Assembly: GCA_903928915.1 (NCBI GenBank)
Contig: CAIYSL010000040.1
Location: 1 to 64,000, forward strand
Source of the DNA: an uncultured Syntrophobacterales bacterium
GTDB taxonomy: Bacteria > Desulfobacterota > Syntrophia > Syntrophales > UBA5619
DNA length: 64,000 nt
Reading direction: 5' to 3'
Made by a program: the position numbers and the translations under genes. The notes beneath the pieces are model-generated. The model ran no database searches and had not been told where the DNA came from. It was given only the letters and a program-made list of their open reading frames with translations. Below are positions 8,976 through 17,953 of the stretch, in pieces. Numbering within the stretch: the stretch's first letter is position 1; every line of letters starts with the position of its first letter.

Positions 8976-10376
8976 TCATCGCTTGAGCGATTCGGCCTCT
9001 TTGGCGATTTCCTTTCCGCGGGCAGAGTCGGCGGGGAAATGCTTTGCCGCCGCCTTCAGGTGGAAGAGGGCGCTCTCCGGTTTCCCTTTCTTCTTGAAGT
9101 AGATGCCGAAGAAGTAATGGGAGGCTCCGGGCTGGTCTGCCTTGCCGTAGGCCATGGCAAGGGTGTAGAGGATCTCCGGATCGTCGAGGTGCTTCCCCTC
9201 CAGCCGCTGGTACAGCCCGAGCGCCTTCTGCACATCACTCCGTGCCTCGAACGTCCGACCCAGGTACAGAATCGTCCGGAGGTCCTTCTCGTCGAGTCCG
9301 AACGCCCGTTCCAGGGAGCGGCCGGCTTCGGCATACTGCCCCTGTTTGAACAGGGTTATTCCCCTCTCGCGCAGGACGTCCGCGTCGTCGGGGGATATAC
9401 CCAAGGCCTTTTGGTAGGTGGCGAGCGATTCGCGAATCATCCCCAGTCTGTCCTGGGTGACGGCCAATCCGTACAGGGCGTCCGCGTTATCGGGGTCGCT
9501 GCTCAAGACTTTCTGGAAATGCTGGAGGTTGGCTGTCTCCGCGATCTTCCCGTCGAGCAGCAACAGGGTCTGTATGCGTCCGAGGTTTCCGATGATGCCG
9601 TCGGCGCCCTTTTGTGTGTAGGTGGTCTGCAGTAGGGCGTCGATGTACCGGGTCCGTTCATCCGTCCCGGGATGGGTGAGAAAATATGAGGGGACGGTGC
9701 TGGAGTAGTATTCATACCGTCGCATGATCTTGAGAAAATCGAGCATGGTGCCGCCGCCGTACCCGGCCTTGACGAGATATGCCATGCCCATCCTGTCTGC
9801 TGCCTCCTCCTGTTCCCTGCTGTACTGCAGAGAAAGCGTGGTTGCCGCGGCCATCGTGAACGCGGTGACCGCCGCGGTGAGGTCTCCCCCCCCGCCGAGA
9901 AAGGCGCCCGCCAGAATCGCCGCGAGGGAAGAGATGCCCAGTTTCTGCGATTTGTCGAGGATCTGGGAGATATGCCTGCCGTTGACATGGGCGATTTCGT
10001 GGGCGAGGACGCCTGCCAACTCTCCTTCATTTTCGACGAGGGTGATCAATCCCTGATTGACGTAGACGTAACCGCCGGGAGTGGCAAAGGCGTTTATCGC
10101 CGAACTGCGGATGATCGTAAATTTGAATGTAAAGGGGGCCTTGTCGCTATGGGCCAGGATCAGTTCGCCGAGCCTGCCGAGGTAGGCGTTGGCCCGTTCA
10201 TTCTGGGAGAGGACGTTCGCCTTTTCGAGTTTTTCGTAAAATTCCCTGCCCAGCTTCTTTTCGTCCTCCAGCGACAACGATGCCTCTGCGTTCCTTCCCG
10301 CCGGGTTCACCGCCCCGAAGATCAGGATCACCAGCAGCACAATCGCCCATTTCCCCACCGGTCGAATCGGTCGCAT
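8976..10376 (-). CDS. Exported M48 metalloprotease with TPR repeats (BepA/YfgC-like)
   Basis: A 466-residue protein with an N-terminal signal sequence (hydrophobic run at 10-23, AEA cleavage region near 30). The zinc protease motif is H126-E-I-A-H130, with the downstream glutamate in EEAADRMG. The C-terminal 200 residues contain tetratricopeptide repeats (ADALYGLAVTQDRLG, ADVLRERGITLFKQGQY). This architecture is that of BepA/YfgC, a periplasmic protease and chaperone of outer-membrane protein assembly. It is convergent with the HD-GYP gene across a 115-base gap. Confidence 0.9.
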   Translation of the reverse strand: MRPIRPVGKWAIVLLVILIFGAVNPAGRNAEASLSLEDEKKLGREFYEKLEKANVLSQNERANAYLGRLGELILAHSDKAPFTFKFTIIRSSAINAFATPGGYVYVNQGLITLVENEGELAGVLAHEIAHVNGRHISQILDKSQKLGISSLAAILAGAFLGGGGDLTAAVTAFTMAAATTLSLQYSREQEEAADRMGMAYLVKAGYGGGTMLDFLKIMRRYEYYSSTVPSYFLTHPGTDERTRYIDALLQTTYTQKGADGIIGNLGRIQTLLLLDGKIAETANLQHFQKVLSSDPDNADALYGLAVTQDRLGMIRESLATYQKALGISPDDADVLRERGITLFKQGQYAEAGRSLERAFGLDEKDLRTILYLGRTFEARSDVQKALGLYQRLEGKHLDDPEILYTLAMAYGKADQPGASHYFFGIYFKKKGKPESALFHLKAAAKHFPADSARGKEIAKEAESLKR

Positions 10377-10593
10377 TCACCCGTCCCTTCGTTCGCCGGA
10401 GCGCACATCCCGGATGGCCGGTGCGGCATCTCTCCGTTGTGTCTCCGCGCGATTCATCCTAGCCCTTTTCCGCGCTGTGATCAAGAGATCCTCCGCGAGC
10501 TTCCACCGGCGGGCGAACCTGCCCCCGGCGACAAACAGGGTAGGCAGTTGGGTCTCGATGTGATATACAACCCAAAAAGAAGCGGGGGATGCA

Positions 10594-11151
10594 GTGAAAA
10601 AGGAATTGATTCACACGCGCACGATTACCGTCAACTGTTTCGAAGCGGACGACGAGCGGCTGATCGTCGAAGGCTCGCTGACCGACGAGCGGCACTACCC
10701 CTACGTCCTGCATGCCCTGAATCAGCAGCGTGACGCCGGGTTGATGCACCAGATGACGCTGACGATGGAGCTGACGATTCCCCAGCTCGAGATCATTTCC
10801 CTCACGGCCGAGATGCCGGTGATCCCCGATCAGGGGTGCGGCGATGTCAAGGCAGCGGTGCAGAAGCTCGTGGGGCACCGCATTCAGCCGGGATTTACTA
10901 CGCAGGTGCGGGCGCTCTTCGGTAAGGCAGCGGGGTGCGTTCATCTGACGAATCTGATATTGACGATGGCCTCGGCCGCGGTCCAGGGGCTCTGGAGCTA
11001 TTTCAGCCGTTCCCGCGAGGGAGGGGCGCTTTCGCTCCCCGACATGGACGGATCGATGCTGCTGGACAGCTGCTATATGTGGCGCAAGGACGGTCCGTTC
11101 GTGCGCACTGTCCGGCGGCGCGCAGCGGCGGGAAAGAACAGGGGACGGTGA
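10594..11151 (+). CDS. DUF2889 family protein
   Basis: A 185-residue protein beginning with the ITVNCFEADDERLIVEGSLTD pattern typical of DUF2889, a family of unknown function common in proteobacteria that handle acyl-CoA or aromatic compounds. There is no signal peptide or membrane segment. Conserved acidic and Cys residues (DQGCGDV, AAGCVHLTNL) occur mid-protein. The GTG start follows GGGGGA by 5 bases. It is probably the first gene of a run with the VanZ-like gene and cmk, 7 bases from the next start. Confidence 0.75.
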   Translation: MKKELIHTRTITVNCFEADDERLIVEGSLTDERHYPYVLHALNQQRDAGLMHQMTLTMELTIPQLEIISLTAEMPVIPDQGCGDVKAAVQKLVGHRIQPGFTTQVRALFGKAAGCVHLTNLILTMASAAVQGLWSYFSRSREGGALSLPDMDGSMLLDSCYMWRKDGPFVRTVRRRAAAGKNRGR

Positions 11152-11158
11152 GGACGCG

Positions 11159-11611
11159 GTGAGACCCCAACGCACCCCGAGCCCCCCGCTGCGCCATGCA
11201 CTGCTGTACGGACTGCCGGTCGTGATGTACGCCGGGCTGATCTTCCTGCTTTCCTCCCTGCCTCCGTTCCCCGATGATCCGATTCCCTTCGTCGGCTATG
11301 ACAAGCTGGCGCACCTGGTGGAATACGTTCTGTTCGGCATGCTGATGTGCCGCTGGTTCAGCAACGCGCGGGCGCCCCGAATCAGAAGGCACGCCGCTTT
11401 GCTGACCGTTTTGCTCGGGCTGTGTTACGGCGTCAGCGACGAATGGCATCAATCCTTCATCCCCGGGCGCGTCGCATCGGCCTGGGACGTGCTGTTCGAT
11501 ACGCTGGGCGTCGTGACGGCTGCGCTCGCGTATCCGCTGACTATGAAACGCTATCCTGCGCTCCAGCGGCTCGATCGGACACTCGAAAGGAAATTCATCC
11601 ATGAACCGTAA
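11159..11611 (+). CDS. VanZ-like membrane protein
   Basis: A 150-residue integral membrane protein with about four hydrophobic segments and the VanZ-family signatures YDKLAHLVEYVLFG and GVSDEWHQSFIPGR near the second and third helices. Members occur widely as small membrane proteins of uncertain role; the founding member affects teicoplanin resistance, but that should not be assumed here. It starts with GTG, and its 3' end overlaps the cmk start by 11 bases, so the two are co-transcribed. Confidence 0.82.
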   Translation: MRPQRTPSPPLRHALLYGLPVVMYAGLIFLLSSLPPFPDDPIPFVGYDKLAHLVEYVLFGMLMCRWFSNARAPRIRRHAALLTVLLGLCYGVSDEWHQSFIPGRVASAWDVLFDTLGVVTAALAYPLTMKRYPALQRLDRTLERKFIHEP

Positions 11612-12284
11612 ACCGGTAGTGACCATCGACGGTCCGGCAGGGGCGGGCAAGAGTACGATAAGCAGGGAGGTCGCACGGCGCCTTTGCTTCCTCTACCTGG
11701 ATACCGGTGCCCTGTATCGGGCGGTGGCATACGGTCTTACCGTCCGGGGGTACTCGGGGAACGATGCGGAACTCGCTGGTCTGTGCCGGTCGCTGCGGGT
11801 CGAGCTGCAAAACAGGGATGGCGAACTGCGGGTATCAGTCGACGGTGAAGAGGTGACGGGAAAGCTACGGACGGAGGAAATCGGCATTCTGGCATCGACG
11901 GTTTCCGCCTCCCCCGCGGTCCGTGAAGCGCTGCTGTCACTGCAGCGCGACATCGCGGCGGAGGGGGGGGTCGTCGCGGAAGGGCGGGACATGGGTACGG
12001 TCGTGTTTCCCGGGGCCGAGGTAAAATTTTTTCTCGACGCATCGGTGGAGGAGCGTGCCGAACGGAGGTATCGAGAATTGATCGGCAAGGGGGAACGGAC
12101 CAGCCTCGCGGAGGTCACCCGCGGCATCGTCATCAGGGACCGGCAGGACCGGGAGCGGGCTGTTTCCCCTCTGCGGGTTCCCCCCGATGCCAGGATCATC
12201 GATACTACGGGTAAGCCGATACCGCAAGTTGTCGATATCATGATGCGTATCCTGGAGGATGCCGGAGCGTCTCCCGCGCGGTGA
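11601..12284 (+). CDS. cmk: Cytidylate kinase
   Basis: A 227-residue (d)CMP kinase that transfers phosphate from ATP to CMP/dCMP in pyrimidine nucleotide synthesis. The P-loop is GPAGAGKST, the CMP-binding motif is YLDTGALYRA, and the strand GVVAEGRDMGTVVFP and lid region RERYREL-like RAERRYRELI are present. Length is standard. cmk immediately before rpsA is a widespread bacterial arrangement, which supports both calls. Confidence 0.96.
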   Translation: MNRKPVVTIDGPAGAGKSTISREVARRLCFLYLDTGALYRAVAYGLTVRGYSGNDAELAGLCRSLRVELQNRDGELRVSVDGEEVTGKLRTEEIGILASTVSASPAVREALLSLQRDIAAEGGVVAEGRDMGTVVFPGAEVKFFLDASVEERAERRYRELIGKGERTSLAEVTRGIVIRDRQDRERAVSPLRVPPDARIIDTTGKPIPQVVDIMMRILEDAGASPAR

Positions 12285-12324
12285 GGAATGGTCACGGCCG
12301 GCGTGTTTTTTTCCCTGAATTCGC

Positions 12325-12353
12325 TTGATATTTGAAAATCAGTGTGTTAGGTA
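12325..12353 (+). promoter_or_regulatory. Probable rpsA promoter
   Basis: TTGATA (12325-12330), 17 bases, then TAGGTA (12348-12353), inside the 116-base AT-rich gap between cmk and rpsA. The predicted transcript would have a short leader of about 40 bases. Both hexamers deviate from consensus at one or two positions, so support is moderate. Confidence 0.5.
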
Positions 12354-12400
12354 ACGCATCTACACAATAAAACACAAAAATTACAGGGGGTATGGGTTTA

Positions 12401-14173
12401 ATGGTTAACGATGATAACTTAATCTCAGATCAGCCGATCACTAACGCGGTCAACACCGAAAAGGATCCGGAAAGCTCCTCCGACGAAGGTGGCCAGGGCA
12501 AGGAGGAAAGCATCGGGTTCAGGGAACTGTATGAACAGAGCCTGCAGTCCGTGCAGATGGGAGGTGTGCTGACCGGCCGGATAGTCCAGATAAACGCCGA
12601 TACCATCATGGTCGATGTGGGATGGAAGACGGAAGGGTATATCCCTGCGCGGGAATTGCGGGATGATCAGGGGAATATCACCGTCAACGTGGGGGACGAG
12701 ATCGAGATACTCGTCGACCGCAGGGACCAAGACGGGAATCTGGTATTATCGCGAGACAAAGCCGCCAAGATCAAGATCTGGGATGACGTCAAAGTAGCCT
12801 GTGAACAGAATACCCCCGTGAAGGGCACTATCATCGAGCGGGTCAAGGGAGGCCTCTCCGTCGACATCGGCATACCGGCTTTTCTGCCCGGTTCCCAGGT
12901 GGATATCCGTCCGGTGCGCGATCTTGATCGGTATGTCGGCCAGTCCTTTCTGTTCAATGTCCTGAAGTACGATCGGAAGAGAAACAACGTGGTCCTCTCG
13001 AGGCGGACAATCCTGGAAAAGGAGCGTGAGGCGGAAAAACTGGACACCCTGAAGAACATCGAGGAGGGGAAGATCGTCGAGGGTATCATCAAGAACATCA
13101 CCGACTACGGTCTGTTCATCGATCTCGGCGGCATCGACGGCCTCCTGCACGTCACCGACATCTCCTGGGGCAGGATCACCCGTCCCTCCGACCATTTTTC
13201 CAAAGGCGAGAAGATCCGGGTAAAGGTGTTGTCCTTCGACCGCGAGAAGGAGCGTGTCGCTCTGGGGCTGAAGCAATTGACGGAGAATCCCTGGGAGACG
13301 ATCAAGGACAAATACCCCGTCCAGACGATCGTCGACGGACGGGTGGTCAACCTGACCGATTACGGCGTGTTCGTCGAGCTGGAGCCGGGGGTGGAGGGAC
13401 TCATCCACGTCTCCGAGATGTTCTGGACACGGGAAATCCGCCATCCCTCCAAAGTACTGTCGATCGATCAGCGGATCAACGTCATGATTCTCGACATCAA
13501 CACGGAGACGAAGCGAATATCCCTGGGCCTGAAACAGACCACGGCGAATCCCTGGGAGACGCTGAAACAGAAATATCCGGAGGGAAGCGTAATCAAGGGG
13601 TTGATACGGAACATCACAAATTTCGGTATCTTCGTGGGCGTGGAAGAGGGGATAGACGGCCTGATTCACATGTCCGATATTTCCTGGAAGCAACGGGTCA
13701 AGCACCCCTCCGAGATGTTCAAGAAGGGGCAGGAGATCGAAGTGATGGTCCTGAGCATCGATGTGGAGCATGAGAAGTTTTCTCTAGGCCTCAAACAGAT
13801 CGAAAAGAATCCCTGGGAGGAGCTGAGCGTCAAGTATCCTTCCGGTTCGGTCGTCTCGGGAAAAGTTACCAATATTACCGACTTCGGTATTTTTGTCGAG
13901 ATCGAAGAGGGGATCGAAGGGCTGGTGCACATCTCTGAACTGAGCTCCCGCAGGGTGAAATCGTCCGCGGAACTGTTCGCCGTCGGCGACAATGTGTCGG
14001 CCATCGTAAAGAACGTCGACCCAAAGAGCAGGAAGATCCGATTGAGCATCAAGGATTACGAAACGGGCAGCGATGGCAACCCGGTTCATCAGTATCTCAA
14101 CAACAAGGAAAATATCGGATCCAGCTTGAGCAAGGCCCTGGCCGACATCAAGATTGTGGATTCGGACGAATAG
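12401..14173 (+). CDS. rpsA: 30S ribosomal protein S1
   Basis: A 590-residue protein with six S1 OB-fold RNA-binding repeats, at about 30-100, 115-180, 200-270, 285-360, 370-445 and 455-530. Repeats 3-6 share the pattern TDYGxFVELxxGxEGLxHxSE. S1 helps recruit mRNA to the 30S subunit. The start was placed at the second ATG: the strong AGGGGG at 12385-12390 sits 10 bases before it but only 1 base before the in-frame ATG at 12392. The length is slightly above the E. coli protein (557). It lies downstream of cmk and upstream of sppA. Confidence 0.96.
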   Translation: MVNDDNLISDQPITNAVNTEKDPESSSDEGGQGKEESIGFRELYEQSLQSVQMGGVLTGRIVQINADTIMVDVGWKTEGYIPARELRDDQGNITVNVGDEIEILVDRRDQDGNLVLSRDKAAKIKIWDDVKVACEQNTPVKGTIIERVKGGLSVDIGIPAFLPGSQVDIRPVRDLDRYVGQSFLFNVLKYDRKRNNVVLSRRTILEKEREAEKLDTLKNIEEGKIVEGIIKNITDYGLFIDLGGIDGLLHVTDISWGRITRPSDHFSKGEKIRVKVLSFDREKERVALGLKQLTENPWETIKDKYPVQTIVDGRVVNLTDYGVFVELEPGVEGLIHVSEMFWTREIRHPSKVLSIDQRINVMILDINTETKRISLGLKQTTANPWETLKQKYPEGSVIKGLIRNITNFGIFVGVEEGIDGLIHMSDISWKQRVKHPSEMFKKGQEIEVMVLSIDVEHEKFSLGLKQIEKNPWEELSVKYPSGSVVSGKVTNITDFGIFVEIEEGIEGLVHISELSSRRVKSSAELFAVGDNVSAIVKNVDPKSRKIRLSIKDYETGSDGNPVHQYLNNKENIGSSLSKALADIKIVDSDE

Positions 14174-14190
14174 TCCGCTGAGATCAGCTC

Positions 14191-15078
14191 ATGCGAAGAC
14201 ACCCGATCGTCATAGGGATCGGCATACTCCTGGTTGTCGGGCTCGGTTTCTTTATCCTGGTCGTTAGCCTGAGCGTGTTCCGCACAGAGGGAAGCTCTTT
14301 CAGCCTTCGCGAGAAGGTCGGCGTCGTCGCGATCGAAGGGGTCATCCGCGACGGCAGCATGATCGTCGACCAGCTCGGGGAATTTGCCGACGATGACGCC
14401 ATTCGGGCGGTTGTTCTGCGGATCGACTCCCCGGGCGGGGGAGCGGCGGCCGCACAGGAGATCTACCAGGAAGTCAGCAGACTGCGAAAAAAGAAAAAGG
14501 TCGTTGCCTCCCTGGGATCCGTAGCGGCGTCTGGTGGATACCTGATCGCCACCGGCGCCGACAGGATCGTGGCCAATCCCGGAACGATCACCGGCAGTAT
14601 TTCTGCCGTGATGCACTTTGCAGACGTCCAAGAGCTGATGAAAAAGGTCGGGGTCCGCGCTTCAGTCGTGAAAAGCGGGAAATTCAAGGATATCGGCTCC
14701 CCGCTGCGCGACATGACGGCCGAAGAGCGGCAGCTGATCCAAGGCATCGTTGACGATATCTACGATCAGTTCGTCCGGACCATTGCGGAAAATCGAAAGC
14801 TCCCCCTCGACAATGTCGTGAAAATCGCCGATGGAAGAATTTTTTCCGGGCGGCAGGCACAGCAGCTGAAACTGGTTGATGAGCTGGGAGGGCTGCAGGA
14901 CGCAGTGCTGACCGCCGGCAGGTTGGCGGGTATCGAAGGGAAGCCGGGAATCGTCCCTGCGGCGAAGAAGAAAGCCGGCATCCTGCGGTACCTCTTGGAG
15001 AACATGACCTCCGTCGTTGTAGACGAGTTACGGAGGGGCACGAAAGAATTCATCGGGGCGCACTACCTTTTTCCCTGA
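14191..15078 (+). CDS. sppA: Signal peptide peptidase SppA, short form
   Basis: A 295-residue membrane-anchored serine protease that degrades cleaved signal peptides. One N-terminal helix (residues about 6-28) anchors it, with the catalytic domain outside. The nucleophile region is GSVAASGGYLIATGA and the general-base lysine is in VKSGKFKDIGSP, the Ser-Lys dyad of the SppA/S49 family. IDSPGGG forms the oxyanion region. This is the single-domain form found in most bacteria rather than the double-length E. coli form. It is 17 bases after rpsA and probably in the same transcript. Confidence 0.93.
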   Translation: MRRHPIVIGIGILLVVGLGFFILVVSLSVFRTEGSSFSLREKVGVVAIEGVIRDGSMIVDQLGEFADDDAIRAVVLRIDSPGGGAAAAQEIYQEVSRLRKKKKVVASLGSVAASGGYLIATGADRIVANPGTITGSISAVMHFADVQELMKKVGVRASVVKSGKFKDIGSPLRDMTAEERQLIQGIVDDIYDQFVRTIAENRKLPLDNVVKIADGRIFSGRQAQQLKLVDELGGLQDAVLTAGRLAGIEGKPGIVPAAKKKAGILRYLLENMTSVVVDELRRGTKEFIGAHYLFP

Positions 15079-15141
15079 TCAAGCGAGGCCGTGCCCGATC
15101 GGCCGCCGGGGGCGGGAATCGGAAGAGGGCAGAAGGAAGCA

Positions 15142-15909
15142 ATGATGACCTATCGCACGCTCCTCCTCACGCAGCGGGAAGGATATGCAGTCGTCACGAT
15201 GCACCGTCCCCGCGAAATGAACGCCCTTTCCCGGGAAATGCGCGGTGAACTGGAAGAGTGTTTCCTCCGCCTGTCCGCCGACAAGGGGGTGCGGGCCATC
15301 ATCCTCACGGGCGGGGATTACGTTTTTTCCGCAGGGCTGGATCTGAAAGAACTGTCGGCACTGGCCGATGCGGACATCGAGGATTTCTTCCGTTCCCTCA
15401 CGCGGCAGCTCAAGACGATCTATACGTGCGCAAAGCCCCTGATCGCGGCTGTGGGCGGCATCGCCCTCGGCGGAGGGTTCAACCTTGCCACCTTCTGCGA
15501 TCTGATCATCGCCTCGGAAAGCGCAATCTTCGGCCATCCCGAGCTGATGTTCGGCCTCAATCCGCTGTTCAACCCGTTGCAGCGAATAGTTGGGATAGCC
15601 AAGGCAAAGGAGCTCATCATGCTGGGGCAGCCGATTGGCGCCAGGGAGGCTCTGCGGATAGGCCTCGTCAATAAGGTCAGCCCTCCGGAAAAATTGATGC
15701 TCGATGCCGAGTCGATGGCCGGAGAGCTGGCGAAACGATCTCCCACGGCGCTGGAGGCGGTTAAACGGATCTCCGATCTGGTACCGCGCCTCGACCGGGC
15801 GGCCGCCCTCGACGTGGAGCAGGATGTCGAGACGCTCCTTTTTTCCAGTCAGGAACGGAAGGAGCACATGAAGGTCTTTATGGATAACCTGAGAAGCAGA
15901 AAAAAGTGA
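15142..15909 (+). CDS. Enoyl-CoA hydratase/isomerase (crotonase) family protein
   Basis: A 255-residue crotonase-fold enzyme acting on acyl-CoA substrates. The two oxyanion-hole segments are FSAGLDLKEL and GIALGGGFNLATFCDLI, and the helix with the usual catalytic position is GHPELMFGLNP. The reaction (hydratase, isomerase or other) cannot be fixed from this. The start is the ATG at 15142, with AAGGAAG 4 bases upstream; the frame stays open back to a GTG at 15091 with no ribosome-binding site. Beta-oxidation-type CoA chemistry fits a syntrophic anaerobe. It follows sppA on the same strand. Confidence 0.88.
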   Translation: MMTYRTLLLTQREGYAVVTMHRPREMNALSREMRGELEECFLRLSADKGVRAIILTGGDYVFSAGLDLKELSALADADIEDFFRSLTRQLKTIYTCAKPLIAAVGGIALGGGFNLATFCDLIIASESAIFGHPELMFGLNPLFNPLQRIVGIAKAKELIMLGQPIGAREALRIGLVNKVSPPEKLMLDAESMAGELAKRSPTALEAVKRISDLVPRLDRAAALDVEQDVETLLFSSQERKEHMKVFMDNLRSRKK

Positions 15910-15963
15910 ATTCCGGCGCGCGCCGTTTCCCCTCTGTCTCGCCTCTCCCCGCAAAAAACCCGG

Positions 15964-16248
15964 TCAAATGATGTCCCATTCGCTGTCCGGGGAAGCAAAG
16001 TCGCGTAGTTGATCCCGCCGCTTCTTATGCTGCAACTTCTTGAGCGCCTTTGCCTCGATCTGTCGTATTCGTTCGCGGGTGACCCCCATCATCTCACCGA
16101 CTTCTTCGAGGGTGAACGGGCCGAAGTTACAGGCAACCCACGTACAGTTGAAGAAGGATTCATTCTTAAGACGCCACTCGCACGTCGTGTCTTGACAGAT
16201 TTCGGCGATGAAAGTGCCTTTTTTCTTGCATTTATACAGACTGTTCAA
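15964..16248 (-). CDS. Free-standing sigma-70 region 4 mini-protein with Cys-rich N-terminus
   Basis: A 94-residue protein. Residues about 44-75 closely match region 4.2 of primary sigma factors ([22 protein letters not shown]), the helix-turn-helix that reads the -35 hexamer. No region 2 or 3 is present. The first 40 residues carry five cysteines (C7, C18, C23, C35, C40) that could bind a metal or act as a redox switch. A TTG start is chosen because GAGGAG lies 9 bases upstream and a consensus promoter lies just beyond. Possible roles are an RNA-polymerase-binding regulator or a transcription factor; this is inference. Confidence 0.75.
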   Translation of the reverse strand: MNSLYKCKKKGTFIAEICQDTTCEWRLKNESFFNCTWVACNFGPFTLEEVGEMMGVTRERIRQIEAKALKKLQHKKRRDQLRDFASPDSEWDII

Positions 16249-16280
16249 CGACGCTTCTCCTCTTTGGGCAGTTTACCCGT

Positions 16281-16309
16281 AACATAGGGTTTCTTCCCTT
16301 CGTTGTCAA
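16281..16309 (-). promoter_or_regulatory. Promoter of the sigma region-4 mini-protein gene
   Basis: On the minus strand TTGACA (16309-16304), a 17-base spacer and TATGTT (16286-16281) form a near-consensus promoter. Transcription would begin near 16274, about 25 bases before the TTG start, leaving room for the GAGGAG ribosome-binding site. Its position also shows the small gene is transcribed separately from the gamma-glutamyltransferase-like gene upstream. Confidence 0.7.
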
Positions 16310-16339
16310 TGCAAAAAGGGCACTCAAGAGGGCGATTGC

Positions 16340-17923
16340 CTACAACCCCGCCGCTTGCCCGTCCTTCCGCGGGTCCGACGCCGCGCAATAGCCGCCCGGC
16401 AGGCAGTGGATGAGCTGCGCACCGCCGAACAGGGAGGTCGGGGCCGTGGGTGTCAGGTGATGGCCGAGGCGTTCCAGCCCCTCCCGGACTGCGGGGCCGA
16501 ATCCTGGCTCGAGGGAGAGATGCGAATCCTCGCTCAGATACCATCGCGGGGCGTCGGCCGCTGCCTGAGGATTCTGACCGTAGGCGATGATGCGGACCAT
16601 CATCTGCAGGTGACCCTGGGCCTGCATGTGGGCGCCCATCACGCCGAAACTCAGCAGCGGAGCTTGGTCGCGCATCACAAAGGCCGGGATTATCGTGTGA
16701 TAGGGGCGTTTCCCGCCTGCGACGCAGTTGGGGTGCCCCTCTGCGAGGGTGAACCCGGCCCCCCTGTTCTGGAGACTGATCGCCGTGCCGGGGATGACGA
16801 CCCCTGATCCGAACCCATGGTAGTTCGACTGGATGTAGGAGATCATCATGCCCTGCGCATCGGCGGCCGTGAGATAGACGGTCCCGCCGTCCGGGGGAAT
16901 CGGACCGGAGGGGGGGGCGGCGCGGTCGATCCGGATAGCGCTCGCGAGCCCCTTGAGGCGCGCACCGTCGAGCAGTGAGGCAGGAGGGATCGTCATCCAG
17001 TCGGGGTCGGCGATGTGGGGCTTTGCAGCGGCGAAAGCCGCCTTCATCGCCTCGATCTGGAGGTGCAGGCTGGCGACGGAATCGACCGGGGTTTGATCGA
17101 GGGGGAGGTGGTTCAGGATACCCAAGGCGATGAGCACGTTGAGCCCCTGGCCGTTCGGGGGGAGTTCGTACAGGGTGACGCCATGCCAGTCCTGGGAGAG
17201 CGGACGAACCCAGTCCGAACGGTGATCCGACAGGTCCGCTGCCGTCAGCAGGCCGCCCGTTTCTCGCGCGTGGGAGACGATCCGCGCCGCCAGTTCTCCC
17301 CGGTAGAAGGACTCGCCTCCTGTCTCCGCGATGTCCTGCAGGGTGCCTGCCATTCCCGGCGGCCGGAAGAGCTCTCCCGTCAGGGGGGCGCGTCCGCCGA
17401 GTAGAAAGGTCGCGGAAAAAGAGGGGATGTCTCGGAAGGGTTTGGTCGTGGCCGACCATTTTCCCGCCGTTATCGGAGAGACGAGGTAGCCGTCGGAGGC
17501 ATAGCGGATGGCGTATTCGAACAGGTCCGCAAAGGGAAGCCGACCGAAGGTGCGGGAAAGGCTCGCCCAGACGTCGACCGCACCGGGGACCGTCACCGCA
17601 TCCCATCCGTGCAACGGCATGGCTCTGCGGGCGCCGAAATGGGTCCGGCTCCAGGCGCGCGGCGCACGTCCGGAGCCGTTCAGGCCGTGCAGCTCCTTCC
17701 CGTCCCAGATCAGTGCAAAGGCGTCGCTGCCGATGCCGTTGCTGGTCGGTTCGACGACGGTAAGGGTGATCGCAGCGGCGAGGGCCGCGTCGACCGCATT
17801 GCCGCCCTTCGCCAGCATCTGCAGCCCCGCTTGCGCGGCAAGGGGCTGGGACGTGGCAACGACATTCCGCGCAAATACGGGCATCCGCTGCGACGGGTAC
17901 GGAAAGGTCCAGTTGAGCGTCAT
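16340..17923 (-). CDS. Gamma-glutamyltransferase (GGT)-like N-terminal-nucleophile hydrolase
   Basis: A 527-residue member of the GGT family, which is made as a proenzyme and cleaves itself before a threonine nucleophile. The large-subunit start motif NVVATSQPLAAQAGLQML and GGNAVDAA are present. The autocleavage site is in GGTVYLTAADAQG (about residue 348), matching the TVYF-type variant seen in GGT-like proteins rather than the TTH of E. coli GGT. GFGSGVVIPGTAISLQNRGAGF follows. No signal peptide is visible, so it is probably cytoplasmic. The start is the ATG at 17923 with GAGGA upstream; an ATG 18 bases earlier is the alternative. Confidence 0.87.
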   Translation of the reverse strand: MTLNWTFPYPSQRMPVFARNVVATSQPLAAQAGLQMLAKGGNAVDAALAAAITLTVVEPTSNGIGSDAFALIWDGKELHGLNGSGRAPRAWSRTHFGARRAMPLHGWDAVTVPGAVDVWASLSRTFGRLPFADLFEYAIRYASDGYLVSPITAGKWSATTKPFRDIPSFSATFLLGGRAPLTGELFRPPGMAGTLQDIAETGGESFYRGELAARIVSHARETGGLLTAADLSDHRSDWVRPLSQDWHGVTLYELPPNGQGLNVLIALGILNHLPLDQTPVDSVASLHLQIEAMKAAFAAAKPHIADPDWMTIPPASLLDGARLKGLASAIRIDRAAPPSGPIPPDGGTVYLTAADAQGMMISYIQSNYHGFGSGVVIPGTAISLQNRGAGFTLAEGHPNCVAGGKRPYHTIIPAFVMRDQAPLLSFGVMGAHMQAQGHLQMMVRIIAYGQNPQAAADAPRWYLSEDSHLSLEPGFGPAVREGLERLGHHLTPTAPTSLFGGAQLIHCLPGGYCAASDPRKDGQAAGL

Positions 17924-17953
17924 TGTTGTAGATCCTCGCATCGATGGAACGGG

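Noticed and set aside
16245-17606. 453-codon minus-strand frame ending in [17 protein letters not shown], which looks protein-like next to the sigma region-4 gene
   Set aside because: Most of it is the +1 frame of the GGT-like gene; the attractive tail lies over the mini-protein's promoter and is only about 25 residues long.
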